Source of the DNA: Alteromonas salexigens
GTDB lineage: Bacteria; Pseudomonadota; Gammaproteobacteria; Enterobacterales; Alteromonadaceae
DNA length: 64,000 nt
Direction: 5' to 3'
Assembly: GCF_025628895.1 (NCBI RefSeq)
Contig: NZ_JAOTJC010000002.1
Span: forward strand, 62,001 to 126,000
Position numbers and translations under genes: made by a program. Under the pieces are notes generated by a model that was not told the origin of the DNA, searched no databases, and was given only the letters and a program-made list of their open reading frames with translations. Numbering within the stretch: position 1 is the stretch's first letter; each line of letters begins with the position of its first letter. This document shows positions 54,475 through 64,000 of this stretch, in pieces.

Positions 54475-56304
54475 TTACTCGTCGAGGAAGCTTCGCAGCT
54501 GCTCAGAGCGGCTGGGGTGGCGCAGTTTACGCAACGCTTTGGCTTCGATTTGACGGATCCGCTCGCGGGTTACGTCAAATTGTTTACCTACTTCTTCCAG
54601 AGTATGATCGGTATTCATGTCTATACCGAAGCGCATACGCAGTACCTTGGCTTCACGGGCCGTAAGGCCGGCCAACACTTCCTGAGTAGCATTTTTAAGG
54701 CTACCGCCAGTCGCTGAATCAAGCGGCTGAATGATGGTGTTGTCCTCGATAAAGTCGCCCAGATGCGAATCTTCATCATCACCAATGGGCGTCTCCATGG
54801 AGATAGGCTCTTTGGCAATTTTCAGCACCTTGCGGATCTTATCTTCCGGCATCAGCATACGTTCAGACAGTTCTTCCGGCGTAGGCTCACGGCCCATTTC
54901 CTGCAACATCTGACGGGAAATCCGGTTCAGCTTATTGATGGTCTCAATCATATGCACCGGGATACGAATGGTGCGGGCCTGATCGGCAATCGAACGGGTA
55001 ATGGCCTGTCGGATCCACCAGGTTGCATAGGTTGAGAACTTGTATCCGCGACGGTATTCGAACTTATCCACCGCCTTCATCAAACCAATGTTACCTTCCT
55101 GAATGAGATCCAGGAATTGCAGGCCACGGTTGGTGTATTTCTTCGCAATAGAAATTACCAGGCGCAGGTTGGCTTCCACCATTTCTTTTTTGGCGCGACG
55201 CGCTTTCGCTTCACCAATCGACATACGACGGTTAATGTCTTTTATGTCGGCAATGACCAGACCAGTTTCCTGCTCAACCTGGTTCATTTTGGAAATACAG
55301 CGTTCAATTTCTTCGCGGTTGCTGGCCAGCTCGCTGGCATAGTCCGCGTTAGAGTCGATGGCTTCAGCTAACCATGCAGTAGAGGTTTCATTGCCCGCAA
55401 ATGAGCGAATGAAATCTTTCTTCGGCATTTTCGCATTAACCACACAGAACTTCATAACCAGACGTTCCTGGATACGAACTTTGTCCATCATGGCACGCAT
55501 GTTTTTAACCATGCGGTCGAATTGCTTCGGTACCAGACGGAACTCTTTAAAGATATCACTCAGAGCCGTGATCTGTTCACGTGCGTCAGGGTGCGAACGG
55601 CCTTTATCTTCAATTACGCCGCGGGCCTTGATGTACTGATCACGCAGTTCGGCGAACTTTTCGCGGGCCTGCTCAGGGTCTACACCAGTATCTTCTTCCT
55701 CGTCGTCTTCGTCCTCGTCGTCATCTTCGTCTTCCAGCTCTTCTTCAGAGAGCTCTGAACCGACGTGTGTGGCGGTGGGCGCGAGGTCCTGGTCGTCGTC
55801 GGGATCGACGAAGCCAGAAATAATGTCACTCAGGCGGATTTCTTCCGCTTCGTACTGGTCCCACTGATCAAGCAGATAGGTAATTGCTTCTGGATATTCA
55901 GCGACCGAGCACTGCACCTGATTGATGCCGTCCTCAATACGCTTAGCAATTTCAATTTCGCCTTCCCGGGTCAGCAGCTCAACGGTACCCATTTCACGCA
56001 TGTACATGCGCACCGGGTCGGTAGTACGGCCAATTTCGCTTTCAACGGTAGCTAGTGCCTGTGCCGCCGCTTCGGCTGCGTCTTCATCGGCAGTGGCTTC
56101 TTGCATGAGCAGCTCGTCTGAGTCTGGAGCAGACTCCGAAACCTGGATACCCATGTCATTGATCATGCGGATAATATCTTCGATTTGATCAGAATCGACG
56201 ATGTCTTGCGGCAGGTGGTCGTTTACTTCTGCAAAAGTGAGATACCCTTGCTCTTTACCTTTTGCAATCAGGAGTTTAATCTGAGACTGCTTGCTTTGCG
56301 CCAT
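54475..56304 (-). CDS. rpoD: RNA polymerase sigma-70 factor
   Basis: The 609-residue housekeeping sigma factor. Region 1.1 (about 1-80), a non-conserved acidic insert (about 185-215, a long Asp/Glu run), region 2 with [16 protein letters not shown], region 3, and region 4.2 with [20 protein letters not shown] are all present. The start at 56304 (MAQSKQS) agrees with the family; the longer frame adds eight residues. It is the last gene of the rpsU-yqeY-dnaG-rpoD operon. A 255-bp gap from dnaG leaves room for an internal promoter, as known in E. coli. Confidence 0.98.
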   Translation of the reverse strand: MAQSKQSQIKLLIAKGKEQGYLTFAEVNDHLPQDIVDSDQIEDIIRMINDMGIQVSESAPDSDELLMQEATADEDAAEAAAQALATVESEIGRTTDPVRMYMREMGTVELLTREGEIEIAKRIEDGINQVQCSVAEYPEAITYLLDQWDQYEAEEIRLSDIISGFVDPDDDQDLAPTATHVGSELSEEELEDEDDDEDEDDEEEDTGVDPEQAREKFAELRDQYIKARGVIEDKGRSHPDAREQITALSDIFKEFRLVPKQFDRMVKNMRAMMDKVRIQERLVMKFCVVNAKMPKKDFIRSFAGNETSTAWLAEAIDSNADYASELASNREEIERCISKMNQVEQETGLVIADIKDINRRMSIGEAKARRAKKEMVEANLRLVISIAKKYTNRGLQFLDLIQEGNIGLMKAVDKFEYRRGYKFSTYATWWIRQAITRSIADQARTIRIPVHMIETINKLNRISRQMLQEMGREPTPEELSERMLMPEDKIRKVLKIAKEPISMETPIGDDEDSHLGDFIEDNTIIQPLDSATGGSLKNATQEVLAGLTAREAKVLRMRFGIDMNTDHTLEEVGKQFDVTRERIRQIEAKALRKLRHPSRSEQLRSFLDE

Positions 56305-56340
56305 ATACCCTACACTTCTCACATTCAATTAATTTGCAAT

Positions 56341-56364
56341 AAACAGGGCTGTTGCTCCCTGTTT
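56341..56364 (-). other. Stem-loop in the rpoD leader
   Basis: Perfect 8-bp arms AAACAGGG/CCCTGTTT with an 8-nt loop, 37 nt upstream of the rpoD start. No long T tract follows on the minus strand; it could influence rpoD mRNA stability or read-through from dnaG. Confidence 0.4.
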
Positions 56365-56559
56365 GCTGTCGTTTCATTGCCGCCCACCCGGCTGTAACCT
56401 GTTCTTCTGGTTACCTTGTCTGGGTCTTGCTGCCCGATTCTGGCGAGTAATTCTCACGACACCATGGTTAACATGGTCTGCGGCGAATTAGCCAGTATAG
56501 CAGATTTATTGTTATTTTGGCCAGATTGACGGCGGAATTTTTAACCAGAAATCACACTT

Positions 56560-58341
56560 TTAGGATCGCTGGCGTTCCTTCATGAGCAGGTTCAGTTCCT
56601 GTTTTTCCGCCTGTGAAAGCGGCTGAACCCGAGACCGGGATATCAGTGTTTCTATCCGACTGTCGAAATGCCAGTCCAAAAGCTTGGCAAAACTGTCGCT
56701 GTATACCTGGCGGGCGTCTTCGTCACTGACCAGATTTTCCTGTAACAGCAATTTCGTAATATGTGATGAATGGGGGTGATCACGAAAGTTTTCAATCACC
56801 TGCGCTGTCGTCGCCTGTGGGTGTTGCTGGCAATATTGGTGTACATCAATCAGCAAGTCCATGCCGGCCATGCCGCTGCTTTGCAGCAGAGTGGGGGACA
56901 CTTCTTCACACTGGCTGGCTAATACAGGGGACTCAACTAACAGCTTTATCATCATACGCAGCGGCGATAACCGTGAGCGTTGCACGGCATGGCGGGGCTG
57001 GGTATTGCGGCTATTGCGCGGGTTGTGGTTGGCTTTGGCAATGTCCTGCTGTAACCGAAAGCGGTCATATTCGCCAACATGTTTGGCCAGCTCTTCCTGC
57101 AGCAGGGCACGCTGCTCGTCACCTAATACCTGATCGATAAGCGGCTGAGCCGCATTCTTCAGGGCCAGTTTGCCCTCCGGCGTGCCCACCTGGTGTTTTT
57201 TCAGTAAATTATCAAAAAAGAACCGGGACAGCGGCATAGCCTGGTCGGTGAGGGCGGTAAACGCTTCGGTTCCTACAGCACGGACCATGGTATCGGGGTC
57301 TTCGCCGTCAGGCAGAAACAGAAAGCCCAGCTGCACGCCGTCTTTCAGTGCCGGCAACGCATTTTCCAGCGCTCGCCAGGCCGCTTCCCGGCCAGCCCGG
57401 TCGCCATCATAGCAACACACAATATGTGAGGTGCCCCGGGTCAGCAACTGCATATGTTCCGGCGTGGTGGCGGTACCCAGCGCCGCGGTGGCGTTATTGA
57501 TGTCGAACTGGCTGAGCGCCACCACATCCATATACCCTTCCACAATAATCACCTGGTTCAGTTGCCGGTTCGCCTGTCTGGCCTGATAGTAGCCGAACAA
57601 CTCCTGCCCTTTGTGGAATATTCGGGTTTCCGGTGAGTTCAGGTATTTCGGACCACCGTCTTCTAATACCCGGCCACCAAAACCGACGACCCGACCACGC
57701 CGATCGCGGATGGGAAACATGATACGGTTGCGGAAAAAGTCGTAGGTTTTGCCTTGCTCGTTTTTATTCACCAGCTTTAGGTCAATCAGCTGACGAATAC
57801 GGTCATGGTCCGTACCAAAGGTTTTCAGCACCGCGTCCCATTCATCGGGCGCATAGCCAATTTCCCAGCGCTTCACTACGTCACCGGATAATCCCCGCTG
57901 TTTAAGGTAGTCAATGGCTTGTTGGCTGTGCGGATGATTGCGCAACTGATGCTGGAAAAAGCGCGCCACCCGCTCCATAAGCGAATAGTCGTCTTCCAGT
58001 TGCTGCTTTTTCTCTTCGCTCATGGCCGGACGCATACCCTTTTCACGAGGGACTTCCAAGCCGTGGAAACGGGCCAGTTCTTCTATGGCCTCGACGAATT
58101 CCAGGCGGTCGAACTCCATCATGAAGGAAATGGCGTTACCGTGCGCGCCGCACCCAAAGCAGTGATAGAACTGTTTGTCCTGACTCACCGTGAAGGACGG
58201 GGTTTTTTCGTTATGGAAGGGGCAACAGGCCTGGTAATTTTTACCGGCTTTTTTTAGCTTCACACGGCTGTCTACCACATCCACTACATCAGTGCGGGCG
58301 AGGAGGTCATCTATGAAGTCGCGTGGAATTTTACCGGCCAT
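56560..58341 (-). CDS. dnaG: DNA primase
   Basis: A 593-residue primase that makes RNA primers for replication. The N-terminal zinc site is C-P-F-H and C-F-G-C (about 40-64). The TOPRIM core shows VEGYMDVVALSQ and CCYDGDRAGREAA. A C-terminal helicase (DnaB) interaction domain follows (about 440-593). It is the third gene of the macromolecular synthesis operon. Confidence 0.97.
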   Translation of the reverse strand: MAGKIPRDFIDDLLARTDVVDVVDSRVKLKKAGKNYQACCPFHNEKTPSFTVSQDKQFYHCFGCGAHGNAISFMMEFDRLEFVEAIEELARFHGLEVPREKGMRPAMSEEKKQQLEDDYSLMERVARFFQHQLRNHPHSQQAIDYLKQRGLSGDVVKRWEIGYAPDEWDAVLKTFGTDHDRIRQLIDLKLVNKNEQGKTYDFFRNRIMFPIRDRRGRVVGFGGRVLEDGGPKYLNSPETRIFHKGQELFGYYQARQANRQLNQVIIVEGYMDVVALSQFDINNATAALGTATTPEHMQLLTRGTSHIVCCYDGDRAGREAAWRALENALPALKDGVQLGFLFLPDGEDPDTMVRAVGTEAFTALTDQAMPLSRFFFDNLLKKHQVGTPEGKLALKNAAQPLIDQVLGDEQRALLQEELAKHVGEYDRFRLQQDIAKANHNPRNSRNTQPRHAVQRSRLSPLRMMIKLLVESPVLASQCEEVSPTLLQSSGMAGMDLLIDVHQYCQQHPQATTAQVIENFRDHPHSSHITKLLLQENLVSDEDARQVYSDSFAKLLDWHFDSRIETLISRSRVQPLSQAEKQELNLLMKERQRS

Positions 58342-58394
58342 GATACAACGAGAGCAAATGGATAAGGATGCCGTACTTTAGCAGGATGGCGGCG

Positions 58395-58426
58395 TTGCGC
58401 AACAGCGAAAGTGCGCTGTTGCGCAA
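58395..58426 (-). other. Perfect 13-bp hairpin between yqeY and dnaG
   Basis: Arms TTGCGCAACAGCG/CGCTGTTGCGCAA pair perfectly around AAAGTG. No T tract follows in either direction, so it is not a standard terminator. It may be an RNA processing or stability element inside the operon. Confidence 0.55.
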
Positions 58427-58431
58427 GGACA

Positions 58432-58878
58432 TCATGGGTTTAAACGCGCCTTTACTTTGCCGCTCAGTGCGCCCATGTCGGTGCGCCCTTGTACTTGTGG
58501 TTTAAGCACGCCCATCACTTTACCCATGTCCTGCATACCTGCAGCACCCGTGGACGTAATAGCGTTGTCGATAAGCGCCGCCACTTCATCGTCGGTGAGC
58601 GGTTGCGGCAGGAAGGTTTCCAGCACCGCAATTTCTTCACGTTCTTTGGCAGCCAGCTCCGGACGGTTTGCATCGTCGTACTGACTGGCAGCATCCTGAC
58701 GCTGTTTTACCGCCTTGGTGATCACGGCCAGTACCGCGGCGTCATCCAGGGTGATTTGCTCATCAATTTCACGCTGTTTAACGGCGGCCAGGGTCATTCG
58801 AATGGTGCCCAGACGAACTTTATCTTTGGCGCGCATGGCGTCTTTCTGAGCGTTTTTCAAATCATCAACTAATGACAT
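58432..58878 (-). CDS. yqeY: GatB/YqeY domain protein
   Basis: A 148-residue soluble protein of the YqeY family, related to the tail domain of the GatB amidotransferase subunit. It starts MSLVDDLKNAQKDAMRAKDK and ends 'QGRTDMGALSGKVKARL', both family hallmarks. Its role in translation is not firmly known. ATG 58878 has AAGGA about nine bases upstream. It lies between rpsU and dnaG, a common place for it in this group. Confidence 0.93.
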   Translation of the reverse strand: MSLVDDLKNAQKDAMRAKDKVRLGTIRMTLAAVKQREIDEQITLDDAAVLAVITKAVKQRQDAASQYDDANRPELAAKEREEIAVLETFLPQPLTDDEVAALIDNAITSTGAAGMQDMGKVMGVLKPQVQGRTDMGALSGKVKARLNP

Positions 58879-58975
58879 GCTAGTTTCCTTTCTACTGAGA
58901 GCTCGTATTGCGCTATGCACTATACCCTAGGGATATTGTGCATATGGCAATAGTCACTTTTGTTTAGCGCAAATG

Positions 58976-59004
58976 AAAAAGGTGCTGCCGAAGCAACACC
59001 TTTT
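58976..59004 (-). terminator. Attenuating terminator after rpsU
   Basis: Stem AAAAGGTG/CACCTTTT (58977-58984 and 58997-59004) with a partly paired inner part; followed by T residues on the minus strand. In E. coli a partial terminator at this place lets rpsU be made in excess over dnaG and rpoD. Confidence 0.8.
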
Positions 59005-59027
59005 GTGACTCGTTTGCCAACTCAGTC

Positions 59028-59243
59028 TTAGTAGAGTTTTACGCGACGTGCGTTTTCACGAGCCAGTTTTTTCAGATGACGCTTCTTAGCGGCAGCTTTC
59101 TTACGCTTGCGTTCCCAAGTAGGCTTCTCGAAGAACTCACGACGACGAACTTCAGACAAAACGCCTGCTTTTTCACAAGAGCGCTTAAAGCGACGCAGCG
59201 CCACATCAAATGGCTCGTTTTCTCTAACTTTAACGATAGGCAT
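59028..59243 (-). CDS. rpsU: 30S ribosomal protein S21
   Basis: A 71-residue basic ribosomal protein. The sequence [20 protein letters not shown] and the arginine/lysine-rich C-terminus ending ARRVKLY are those of S21. First gene of the macromolecular synthesis operon; divergent from tsaD across 235 bp that must hold both promoters. Confidence 0.98.
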   Translation of the reverse strand: MPIVKVRENEPFDVALRRFKRSCEKAGVLSEVRRREFFEKPTWERKRKKAAAKKRHLKKLARENARRVKLY

Positions 59244-59478
59244 TAAATTCTCACCTCAAAACTTAACTGATATCCGGGTTAATATTGTGCGCGAAAAAGG
59301 CACCCGGGTTAAAAATGGTGCGAAATTCTAATCATATCCAGCGCGAATGTAAAGCATGATTTGCTAAAAAATAGTCAGTTTATGGCAAAATTGCCACGCT
59401 GCCATTCCCTGCTACAGCCATTAGCGGTACACTCTGGCGTCGTTTAACTTTTTACTTTCAGTCAACAGGCCAGATGTA

Positions 59479-60492
59479 ATGCGGATTTTGGGTATAGAAA
59501 CTTCTTGCGATGAAACCGGGGTTGCCGTTTATGACGACACGCTGGGGCTATTATCGCACGAATTGTACAGTCAGGTGAAGCTTCATGCGGATTATGGTGG
59601 TGTGGTACCCGAATTGGCCTCCCGCGACCACGTACGTAAAATCATTCCGTTGATTGAGAAAGCACTGCACGACGCCGATACCCGCGGTCAGGATCTGGAC
59701 GGCGTGGCGTTCACCCAAGGCCCGGGGTTAGTCGGCGCGTTGCTGGTGGGCTCGTCAGTGGGCCGGGCACTTGCGTATGCCTGGGGCGTGCCTGCAGTTG
59801 GGGTACACCACATGGAAGGGCACCTGCTGGCGCCCATGCTGGAAAGCCGCGCGCCGGAATTTCCCTTCGTTGCGTTACTGGTATCCGGTGGCCACTCCAT
59901 GCTGGTAAAGGTAGCCGGCATAGGCCAGTACGAGGTACTGGGTGAGTCTATTGATGATGCCGCCGGTGAGGCGTTTGATAAAACCGCCAAACTGCTGGGG
60001 CTTGATTATCCGGGTGGGCCGCTGCTGGCTAAACTGGCGGAGAAAGGGGAGCCGGGTCATTATAAATTTCCCCGTCCTATGACCGACCGCCCCGGACTGG
60101 ACTTTAGTTTCAGCGGCCTGAAAACATTTGCTGCAAATACCATCCGCGATGCCGCCAATGATGAACAGACCCATGCCAATATAGCCTATGCATTTCAGGA
60201 AGCCGTGGTCGATACGCTGATCATTAAGTGTCGCCGGGCGCTCAAGCAAACCGGTATGAAACGTTTGGTGATTGCCGGCGGGGTAAGCGCCAACACCATG
60301 CTGCGGGAGAAAATGCAGCAACTCATGGGTGATATGAACGGCGAGGTGTTCTACCCCGCGCTGGAATATTGTACCGACAATGGTGCCATGATTGCGTATG
60401 CCGGCATGCAGCGCCTTAAGAGTGGCGAGCAATGCGGGCTGGCGGCGCCGGCCAAACCGCGCTGGCCACTGGATACGCTGGAAGCGGTTTAG
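59479..60492 (+). CDS. tsaD: tRNA N6-threonylcarbamoyladenosine (t6A) synthase subunit TsaD
   Basis: A 337-residue ASKHA-fold enzyme that transfers threonylcarbamoyl to A37 of ANN-decoding tRNAs. The start [19 protein letters not shown], the metal-binding HMEGH and VSGGHSML, and the late [12 protein letters not shown] are all present. It faces rpsU, the usual order in gammaproteobacteria. Confidence 0.97.
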   Translation: MRILGIETSCDETGVAVYDDTLGLLSHELYSQVKLHADYGGVVPELASRDHVRKIIPLIEKALHDADTRGQDLDGVAFTQGPGLVGALLVGSSVGRALAYAWGVPAVGVHHMEGHLLAPMLESRAPEFPFVALLVSGGHSMLVKVAGIGQYEVLGESIDDAAGEAFDKTAKLLGLDYPGGPLLAKLAEKGEPGHYKFPRPMTDRPGLDFSFSGLKTFAANTIRDAANDEQTHANIAYAFQEAVVDTLIIKCRRALKQTGMKRLVIAGGVSANTMLREKMQQLMGDMNGEVFYPALEYCTDNGAMIAYAGMQRLKSGEQCGLAAPAKPRWPLDTLEAV

Positions 60493-60625
60493 CACACACT
60501 CTGCACACAGCAGCGGCGGAGTTTGTCGTCATCAGGCGTTGCCTGGCCGTAACGCCCGTTGACTTGGTTGCGCTATCTGGCCATATTTGCAGGTATTAAT
60601 TATCGCCCGCTGTGACTACCCATCC

Positions 60626-61876
60626 ATGAAATTCTTTTTGCTATTAAGCGGCTTGGTGGCCGCTTCCTTCATCTTTGCTGCAGCCGTGAACGCCCAACCA
60701 GCGCCGCAACAACACGTGGTGCTGATGTCTCTGGATGGTTTTCGCCACGATTATATTGAAAAGCACGATGCCGGTAATCTGGCCCGGATTGCCGATGAAG
60801 GCGTGCGGGCAGCGGGGCTGATCCCAGTTTATCCGGCGAATACCTTTCCAAACCATCTTTCGATTGTCACCGGTGTTTACCCCACTGCACATGGCATTGT
60901 GAATAATCGCTTTTATGATAAACAGCGGGTGAAGAAAAACGGCTACGCCGCTTACAGCCTGGGTAAAGGCAAACAAGACAGTTCGTGGATAAATGCGCTG
61001 CCGCTGTGGAACCTGGTGGAATTTCATGGCAAAAAAGCTGGCAGCTTTTTTTGGCCGGAAGCTGATGCACGCATCAACGGCGCGGTGCCGACCTATCATT
61101 ATCACTACAACAAATATGCCAGCTACCAACAACGGGTAGACCAGATTGTGCAGTGGCTGTCATTACCTGATGCCTCGCGACCTGTATTTGTGGCAGGTTA
61201 TTTTTCACTCACTGACACGGTAGGGCATGATTATGGCCCTGACGCGCCAGAAACCAAAGCCGCCGTGCAGCGGGTTGATGCGCTTGTGGGTGAGCTTTAC
61301 GACAGACTACAGGCATTGCCGGTACCTGTGAACCTGATCATTGTGGCCGATCACGGCATGACGTCAGTGGACGAGGAACGTTTGATCACCGCCGAGTCAC
61401 TGGGCATAGATGAAAGCTTTGTATACGAAAATGAAGGCGCGCAAATCATGGTGTACGCCAGACCGGGTGTGCCGCCGCAAGCGGTAGAGGAAGAAGCCAC
61501 TAGGTTACGGGCACTGGCAGACGGGCGGTTTACCGTATTAAGTGATACGGAGCGCGCCGAGCGGCATTTTCAGCGGGGGCCGCGCACCGGCGACATCGTG
61601 CTGGAAATTGCCCCGCCAGCCCGGTTTATTGATGCCGACCACACATTTAGCAGTCCGGGCGGGCACGGTTATTTACCCAGCCACCCCGACATGGCAGCCA
61701 CCTTTGTGGCGGCTGGCCCTGCATTTAAAAAGGGGGCGCGGTTGCCGGCTCTGTCGGCGCTGGAAATCTATCCCGGCATTGCGCACCTGCTCGGTTTGCC
61801 CCTGCTAAGCGAAACCGTCAGTGACGGGGCTGTGTTTAAACAGGGGCTTTCCGAGAAAATAGCAGGGGCCGAGTAA
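60626..61876 (+). CDS. ENPP-type nucleotide pyrophosphatase/phosphodiesterase
   Basis: A 416-residue exported enzyme of the alkaline phosphatase superfamily. It has a signal peptide (about 1-24, ending VNA-Q). The nucleophile Thr is in PANTFPNHLSIVTG, with metal ligands in SLDGFRHDY, DTVGHDYGP, VADHGM and GGHGY. This layout is that of ectonucleotide pyrophosphatase/phosphodiesterases, which hydrolyse nucleotide or lipid phosphodiesters. ATG 60626 begins the signal peptide; the longer frame adds 13 residues. A palindrome (CTTTGCGC-A-GCGCAAAG, 61887-61903) lies between its stop and the next, convergent gene. Confidence 0.88.
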   Translation: MKFFLLLSGLVAASFIFAAAVNAQPAPQQHVVLMSLDGFRHDYIEKHDAGNLARIADEGVRAAGLIPVYPANTFPNHLSIVTGVYPTAHGIVNNRFYDKQRVKKNGYAAYSLGKGKQDSSWINALPLWNLVEFHGKKAGSFFWPEADARINGAVPTYHYHYNKYASYQQRVDQIVQWLSLPDASRPVFVAGYFSLTDTVGHDYGPDAPETKAAVQRVDALVGELYDRLQALPVPVNLIIVADHGMTSVDEERLITAESLGIDESFVYENEGAQIMVYARPGVPPQAVEEEATRLRALADGRFTVLSDTERAERHFQRGPRTGDIVLEIAPPARFIDADHTFSSPGGHGYLPSHPDMAATFVAAGPAFKKGARLPALSALEIYPGIAHLLGLPLLSETVSDGAVFKQGLSEKIAGAE

Positions 61877-61904
61877 GTAACCTGCCCTTTGCGCAGCGCA
61901 AAGA

Positions 61905-62087
61905 CTAAAGTGTCTGTGCATCCAACCAGTCGGCAAAGCGGCTTGCAATAGCCTGGGTGCTGAACTCACACCGGGAGGGCCCGGTGGCGTCCTGATATTC
62001 CACCACGTTGTCATGTTGCTTAACATCACTCACCGGCATGCGAACCGATATCAGCATGCCGTCAATTTCAATTTCCTCAGCACCCAT
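61905..62087 (-). CDS. Small protein of unknown function
   Basis: A 60-residue acidic ORF starting at ATG 62087 with AAGGA seven bases upstream. It contains 'EIDGMLISVRMPVSD' and one cysteine near the middle, and no signal peptide or membrane segment. I do not recognise the family. A longer frame to 62180 has no start signal. It is convergent with the phosphodiesterase gene. Confidence 0.6.
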   Translation of the reverse strand: MGAEEIEIDGMLISVRMPVSDVKQHDNVVEYQDATGPSRCEFSTQAIASRFADWLDAQTL

Positions 62088-62341
62088 TAGTCTGTCCTTC
62101 TGCTTTCTACTTTTCAGTATTACTGCGTACGCAGGCCGTCCGGTTTGGTTTAGCCGGACCACTTTCACAAAGCCGGACACCGGTGGACGTGGCGTCCTCT
62201 TACTGCGGGTTACATGGGGACAGACCTTCGTCAGCCCTGGAATGCGGCAAAGCAGGGCTATTTCAGCTAGGGCGAAGCCGACAATACCGGGTGGGTGACC
62301 AGCGTTGGCCAGCGACGGAATGCGTTATCAATGCCCGGACG

Positions 62342-62944
62342 TTATTCTTTGATCCGGCCTTTATGCCAGATTTTACTTTCCGTCCGTGAGAGCAGACGCA
62401 CAATGTTGTCTTTATGGCGGGCAATAATCAGCACGGCCAGCATGGCCACAGGAAGCGTATAGTCGGGTTTTATAGACCAGGTAAACAGCGGAGCCAGTGA
62501 GACCGCGACAATGGCACCGAGAGACGAATACCCAGATATAAACACCACAATAATCCAGGTAAATATTAATAAGCCAGCCAGGTCGAGGCCAATGGGTAAC
62601 ATGGCGCCAAACGCGGTGGCCACAGCTTTGCCGCCTTTAAAGCCAAAGTAGAGCGGGAAAATGTGTCCCAGGCATGCCCCAATCGCAATGACGCCCAGAA
62701 ACACAGGCTCTATGCCAAGAAAATAACTGCCGTAGACGGGCAGTGTGCCTTTAAGAATGTCACTGATTAGCACCAGGATGGCAGGGACTTTGCCACCGAT
62801 ACGGAATACATTGGTCGCCCCCGGGTTACCCGAACCGGCGAGTCTGGGATCGGGTAAGCGAAATAATCTGCAAATGATAATAGCACTGGAAAGAGAGCCC
62901 ACCAGGTAGGCCACTCCGGTCATCAGAATTATCAGTGCGATCAT
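62342..62944 (-). CDS. plsY: Acyl phosphate:glycerol-3-phosphate acyltransferase
   Basis: A 200-residue inner-membrane enzyme that makes lysophosphatidate from acyl phosphate. About five membrane segments; motif 1 SGNPGATN, motif 2 KGGKAVAT and motif 3 near the C-terminus match PlsY. It faces folB across 179 bp, the usual gammaproteobacterial order. The 254-bp stretch between this gene's end and the small ORF at 62087 holds no gene I can support. Confidence 0.96.
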   Translation of the reverse strand: MIALIILMTGVAYLVGSLSSAIIICRLFRLPDPRLAGSGNPGATNVFRIGGKVPAILVLISDILKGTLPVYGSYFLGIEPVFLGVIAIGACLGHIFPLYFGFKGGKAVATAFGAMLPIGLDLAGLLIFTWIIVVFISGYSSLGAIVAVSLAPLFTWSIKPDYTLPVAMLAVLIIARHKDNIVRLLSRTESKIWHKGRIKE

Positions 62945-63123
62945 GTATTACTACCGGCGTTCAGGTTACACTGCTGCCACACTACTAAAATCCGCGGGTC
63001 TGCGCCATACGGGGGCAAAAAATTCCGCGCTGGTAAGACGACCGGGTATCGCCCTTGCATAAGGGGGATAACAGGAAACGCTCGGCGGCAGACTCACAAC
63101 CCTGATTTGAGACGGTACAGGTA

Positions 63124-63480
63124 ATGGAAAAGATTACGATAACGGGTTTACGCGTAGATACTCTGATTGGCGTGTATGACTGGGAACGTGAGCAACTCAC
63201 TACTCTCAAGTTGGATATTACCCTCACAGCCAGCCTTATCAGTGCAATGACCTCTGATGACGTAAACGATACCATCGACTATGCGGCGCTGGCTGAACAC
63301 GTGCAAAAAGAAGCGAAGAACTGTCAGTACGAACTGTTAGAGGCGTTTGGCCATCACATAATGAACAGCATCCTGCGCACATTCCCTAGCCAACATGTGG
63401 CGCTGGGTATCTGCAAGCCGGGGATCCTTGCTGACGCAGACTCGGTTACTGTGTGGATGGAAAGATCGGCAGCGGAATGA
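63124..63480 (+). CDS. folB: Dihydroneopterin aldolase
   Basis: A 118-residue cytosolic enzyme of folate synthesis, converting dihydroneopterin to hydroxymethyldihydropterin. The start MEKITITGLRVDTLIGVYDWER is diagnostic, with the conserved Glu and the later 'CKPGIL' loop. Its stop overlaps the folK start (ATGA), so the two consecutive pathway enzymes are translationally coupled. Confidence 0.95.
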   Translation: MEKITITGLRVDTLIGVYDWEREQLTTLKLDITLTASLISAMTSDDVNDTIDYAALAEHVQKEAKNCQYELLEAFGHHIMNSILRTFPSQHVALGICKPGILADADSVTVWMERSAAE

Positions 63481-63974
63481 AGCAGCATCGCATTTTAATC
63501 AGTGTGGGTTCTAACATTGAACGCACGTATCATACTCGCCAGTCCCGCATTGCCTTAGCGCATTACTTTGACAACCTGGTGTGTTCCCGGGTGTATGAAA
63601 GCCAGGCGGTGGGATTTGATGGTAAGCCCTTTTATAACCTGGTAGTACAGGCCGATACCAGCAAGTCCATTGAGGAAGTGTGCGCTATCCTGAAGCAAAT
63701 TGAGGTGGACAATGGCCGTGTCCATAGTCAGAAGAAATTCTGCTCACGGACGCTGGATTTGGATCTGTTAACTTACGATGACGTAGTTACCACGCAGCCT
63801 GTGGTGCTGCCCAGAGAAGAAATCCTGTATAACGCGTTTGTACTGCAGCCTTTGGCTGAACTGGTTCCTGCCGGGTTACACCCCGTCACAAACGAAAGCT
63901 ACGCCGCCCTCTGGCAAAATTTTGATAAATCATCCCAGGCACTGCATCCCATTGCCTTCGAATGGAGTTCGTAA
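63477..63974 (+). CDS. folK: 2-amino-4-hydroxy-6-hydroxymethyldihydropteridine pyrophosphokinase
   Basis: A 165-residue HPPK that adds pyrophosphate from ATP to the pterin made by FolB. Family features: SVGSNIER near the start, the pterin-binding loop 'ESQAVGFDGKPFYNLVVQ', and SRTLDLDLLTYDD carrying the metal aspartates. I take ATG 63477, overlapping the folB stop, in place of an upstream frame that starts inside folB. Confidence 0.94.
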   Translation: MKQHRILISVGSNIERTYHTRQSRIALAHYFDNLVCSRVYESQAVGFDGKPFYNLVVQADTSKSIEEVCAILKQIEVDNGRVHSQKKFCSRTLDLDLLTYDDVVTTQPVVLPREEILYNAFVLQPLAELVPAGLHPVTNESYAALWQNFDKSSQALHPIAFEWSS

Positions 63975-63980
63975 ATCCCC

Positions 63981-64000
63981 ATGACACTATTTGAAATTAT
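63981..64000 (+). CDS. uppP: Start of probable undecaprenyl-diphosphatase (partial)
   Basis: Only the first six codons (MTLFEI) are in the window, 6 bp after folK. This start and the place after folB-folK fit UppP/BacA, which recycles the undecaprenyl carrier; the call rests mainly on context. Confidence 0.5.

Overview
The window is chromosomal DNA from a gammaproteobacterium, most likely a marine member of the Alteromonadales (Alteromonadaceae-like). This rests on the gene neighbourhoods: tolC facing nudF-yqiB-cpdA-yqiA-parE; epmB facing efp-epmA; the macromolecular synthesis operon rpsU-yqeY-dnaG-rpoD facing tsaD; and plsY facing folB-folK-uppP. The many TonB-dependent and c-di-GMP genes and the TPR lipoprotein PrsT fit the same group. 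Genus cannot be fixed by eye. Coding density is high. I saw no insertion sequence, prophage, CRISPR array, rRNA or tRNA.

Layout. 1-3.9 kb: PrsT of the exosortase/EPS system (the rest would lie upstream, outside the window), a voltage-gated-type ion channel and a 57-residue small ORF. 4-10 kb: tolC divergent from nudF, yqiB, cpdA, yqiA and parE, with overlapping starts and stops that suggest coupled translation. 10.2-16.3 kb: a two-gene signalling operon. It holds a 1510-residue CheB-CheR-coil-PAS-GGDEF-EAL protein and a bacteriophytochrome photosensory core (PAS-GAF-PHY) with no output domain of its own. 16.3-19 kb: a HAD phosphatase, an unrecognised anchored protein, a small conserved protein and a YjfB-type small protein behind a good sigma-28 promoter. 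19-21.6 kb: elongation factor P and both enzymes that lysylate it. 22.5-25 kb: a His-rich TonB receptor behind a Zur-type operator, hence a probable zinc receptor. 25-35 kb: housekeeping and transport singletons (cyclophilin, RlmG, AlkB, BolA, AEC carrier, PAP2 phosphatase, SulP transporter, YbiB-like protein, GAF protein).

35-41 kb, all on the minus strand: ccoG-srkA, then a cobalamin-riboswitch-controlled BtuB-type receptor, then dsbA and an HD nucleotidase. 41.5-44.4 kb: two small proteins and a fatty-acid acyl-CoA dehydrogenase. 44.5-48.1 kb: four genes (SDR, amidohydrolase-type lactonase, enolase-superfamily sugar-acid dehydratase, class II aldolase) that look like a non-phosphorylating sugar oxidation route. 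48.2-53.1 kb: a predicted exported Nudix lipoprotein divergent from an RND efflux pair. 53.4-64 kb: BrkB-type membrane protein, then rpoD, dnaG, yqeY, rpsU, tsaD, an ENPP-type phosphodiesterase, plsY, folB, folK and the first codons of probable uppP.

The most unusual item is the phytochrome/CheB-CheR-GGDEF-EAL pair: a light sensor split from its output and apparently co-translated with a protein that carries chemotaxis-type methylation enzymes and both c-di-GMP enzymes. Coordinates of starts were adjusted from the longest reading frame where a Shine-Dalgarno site, signal peptide or family length argued for a shorter protein; each case is noted.
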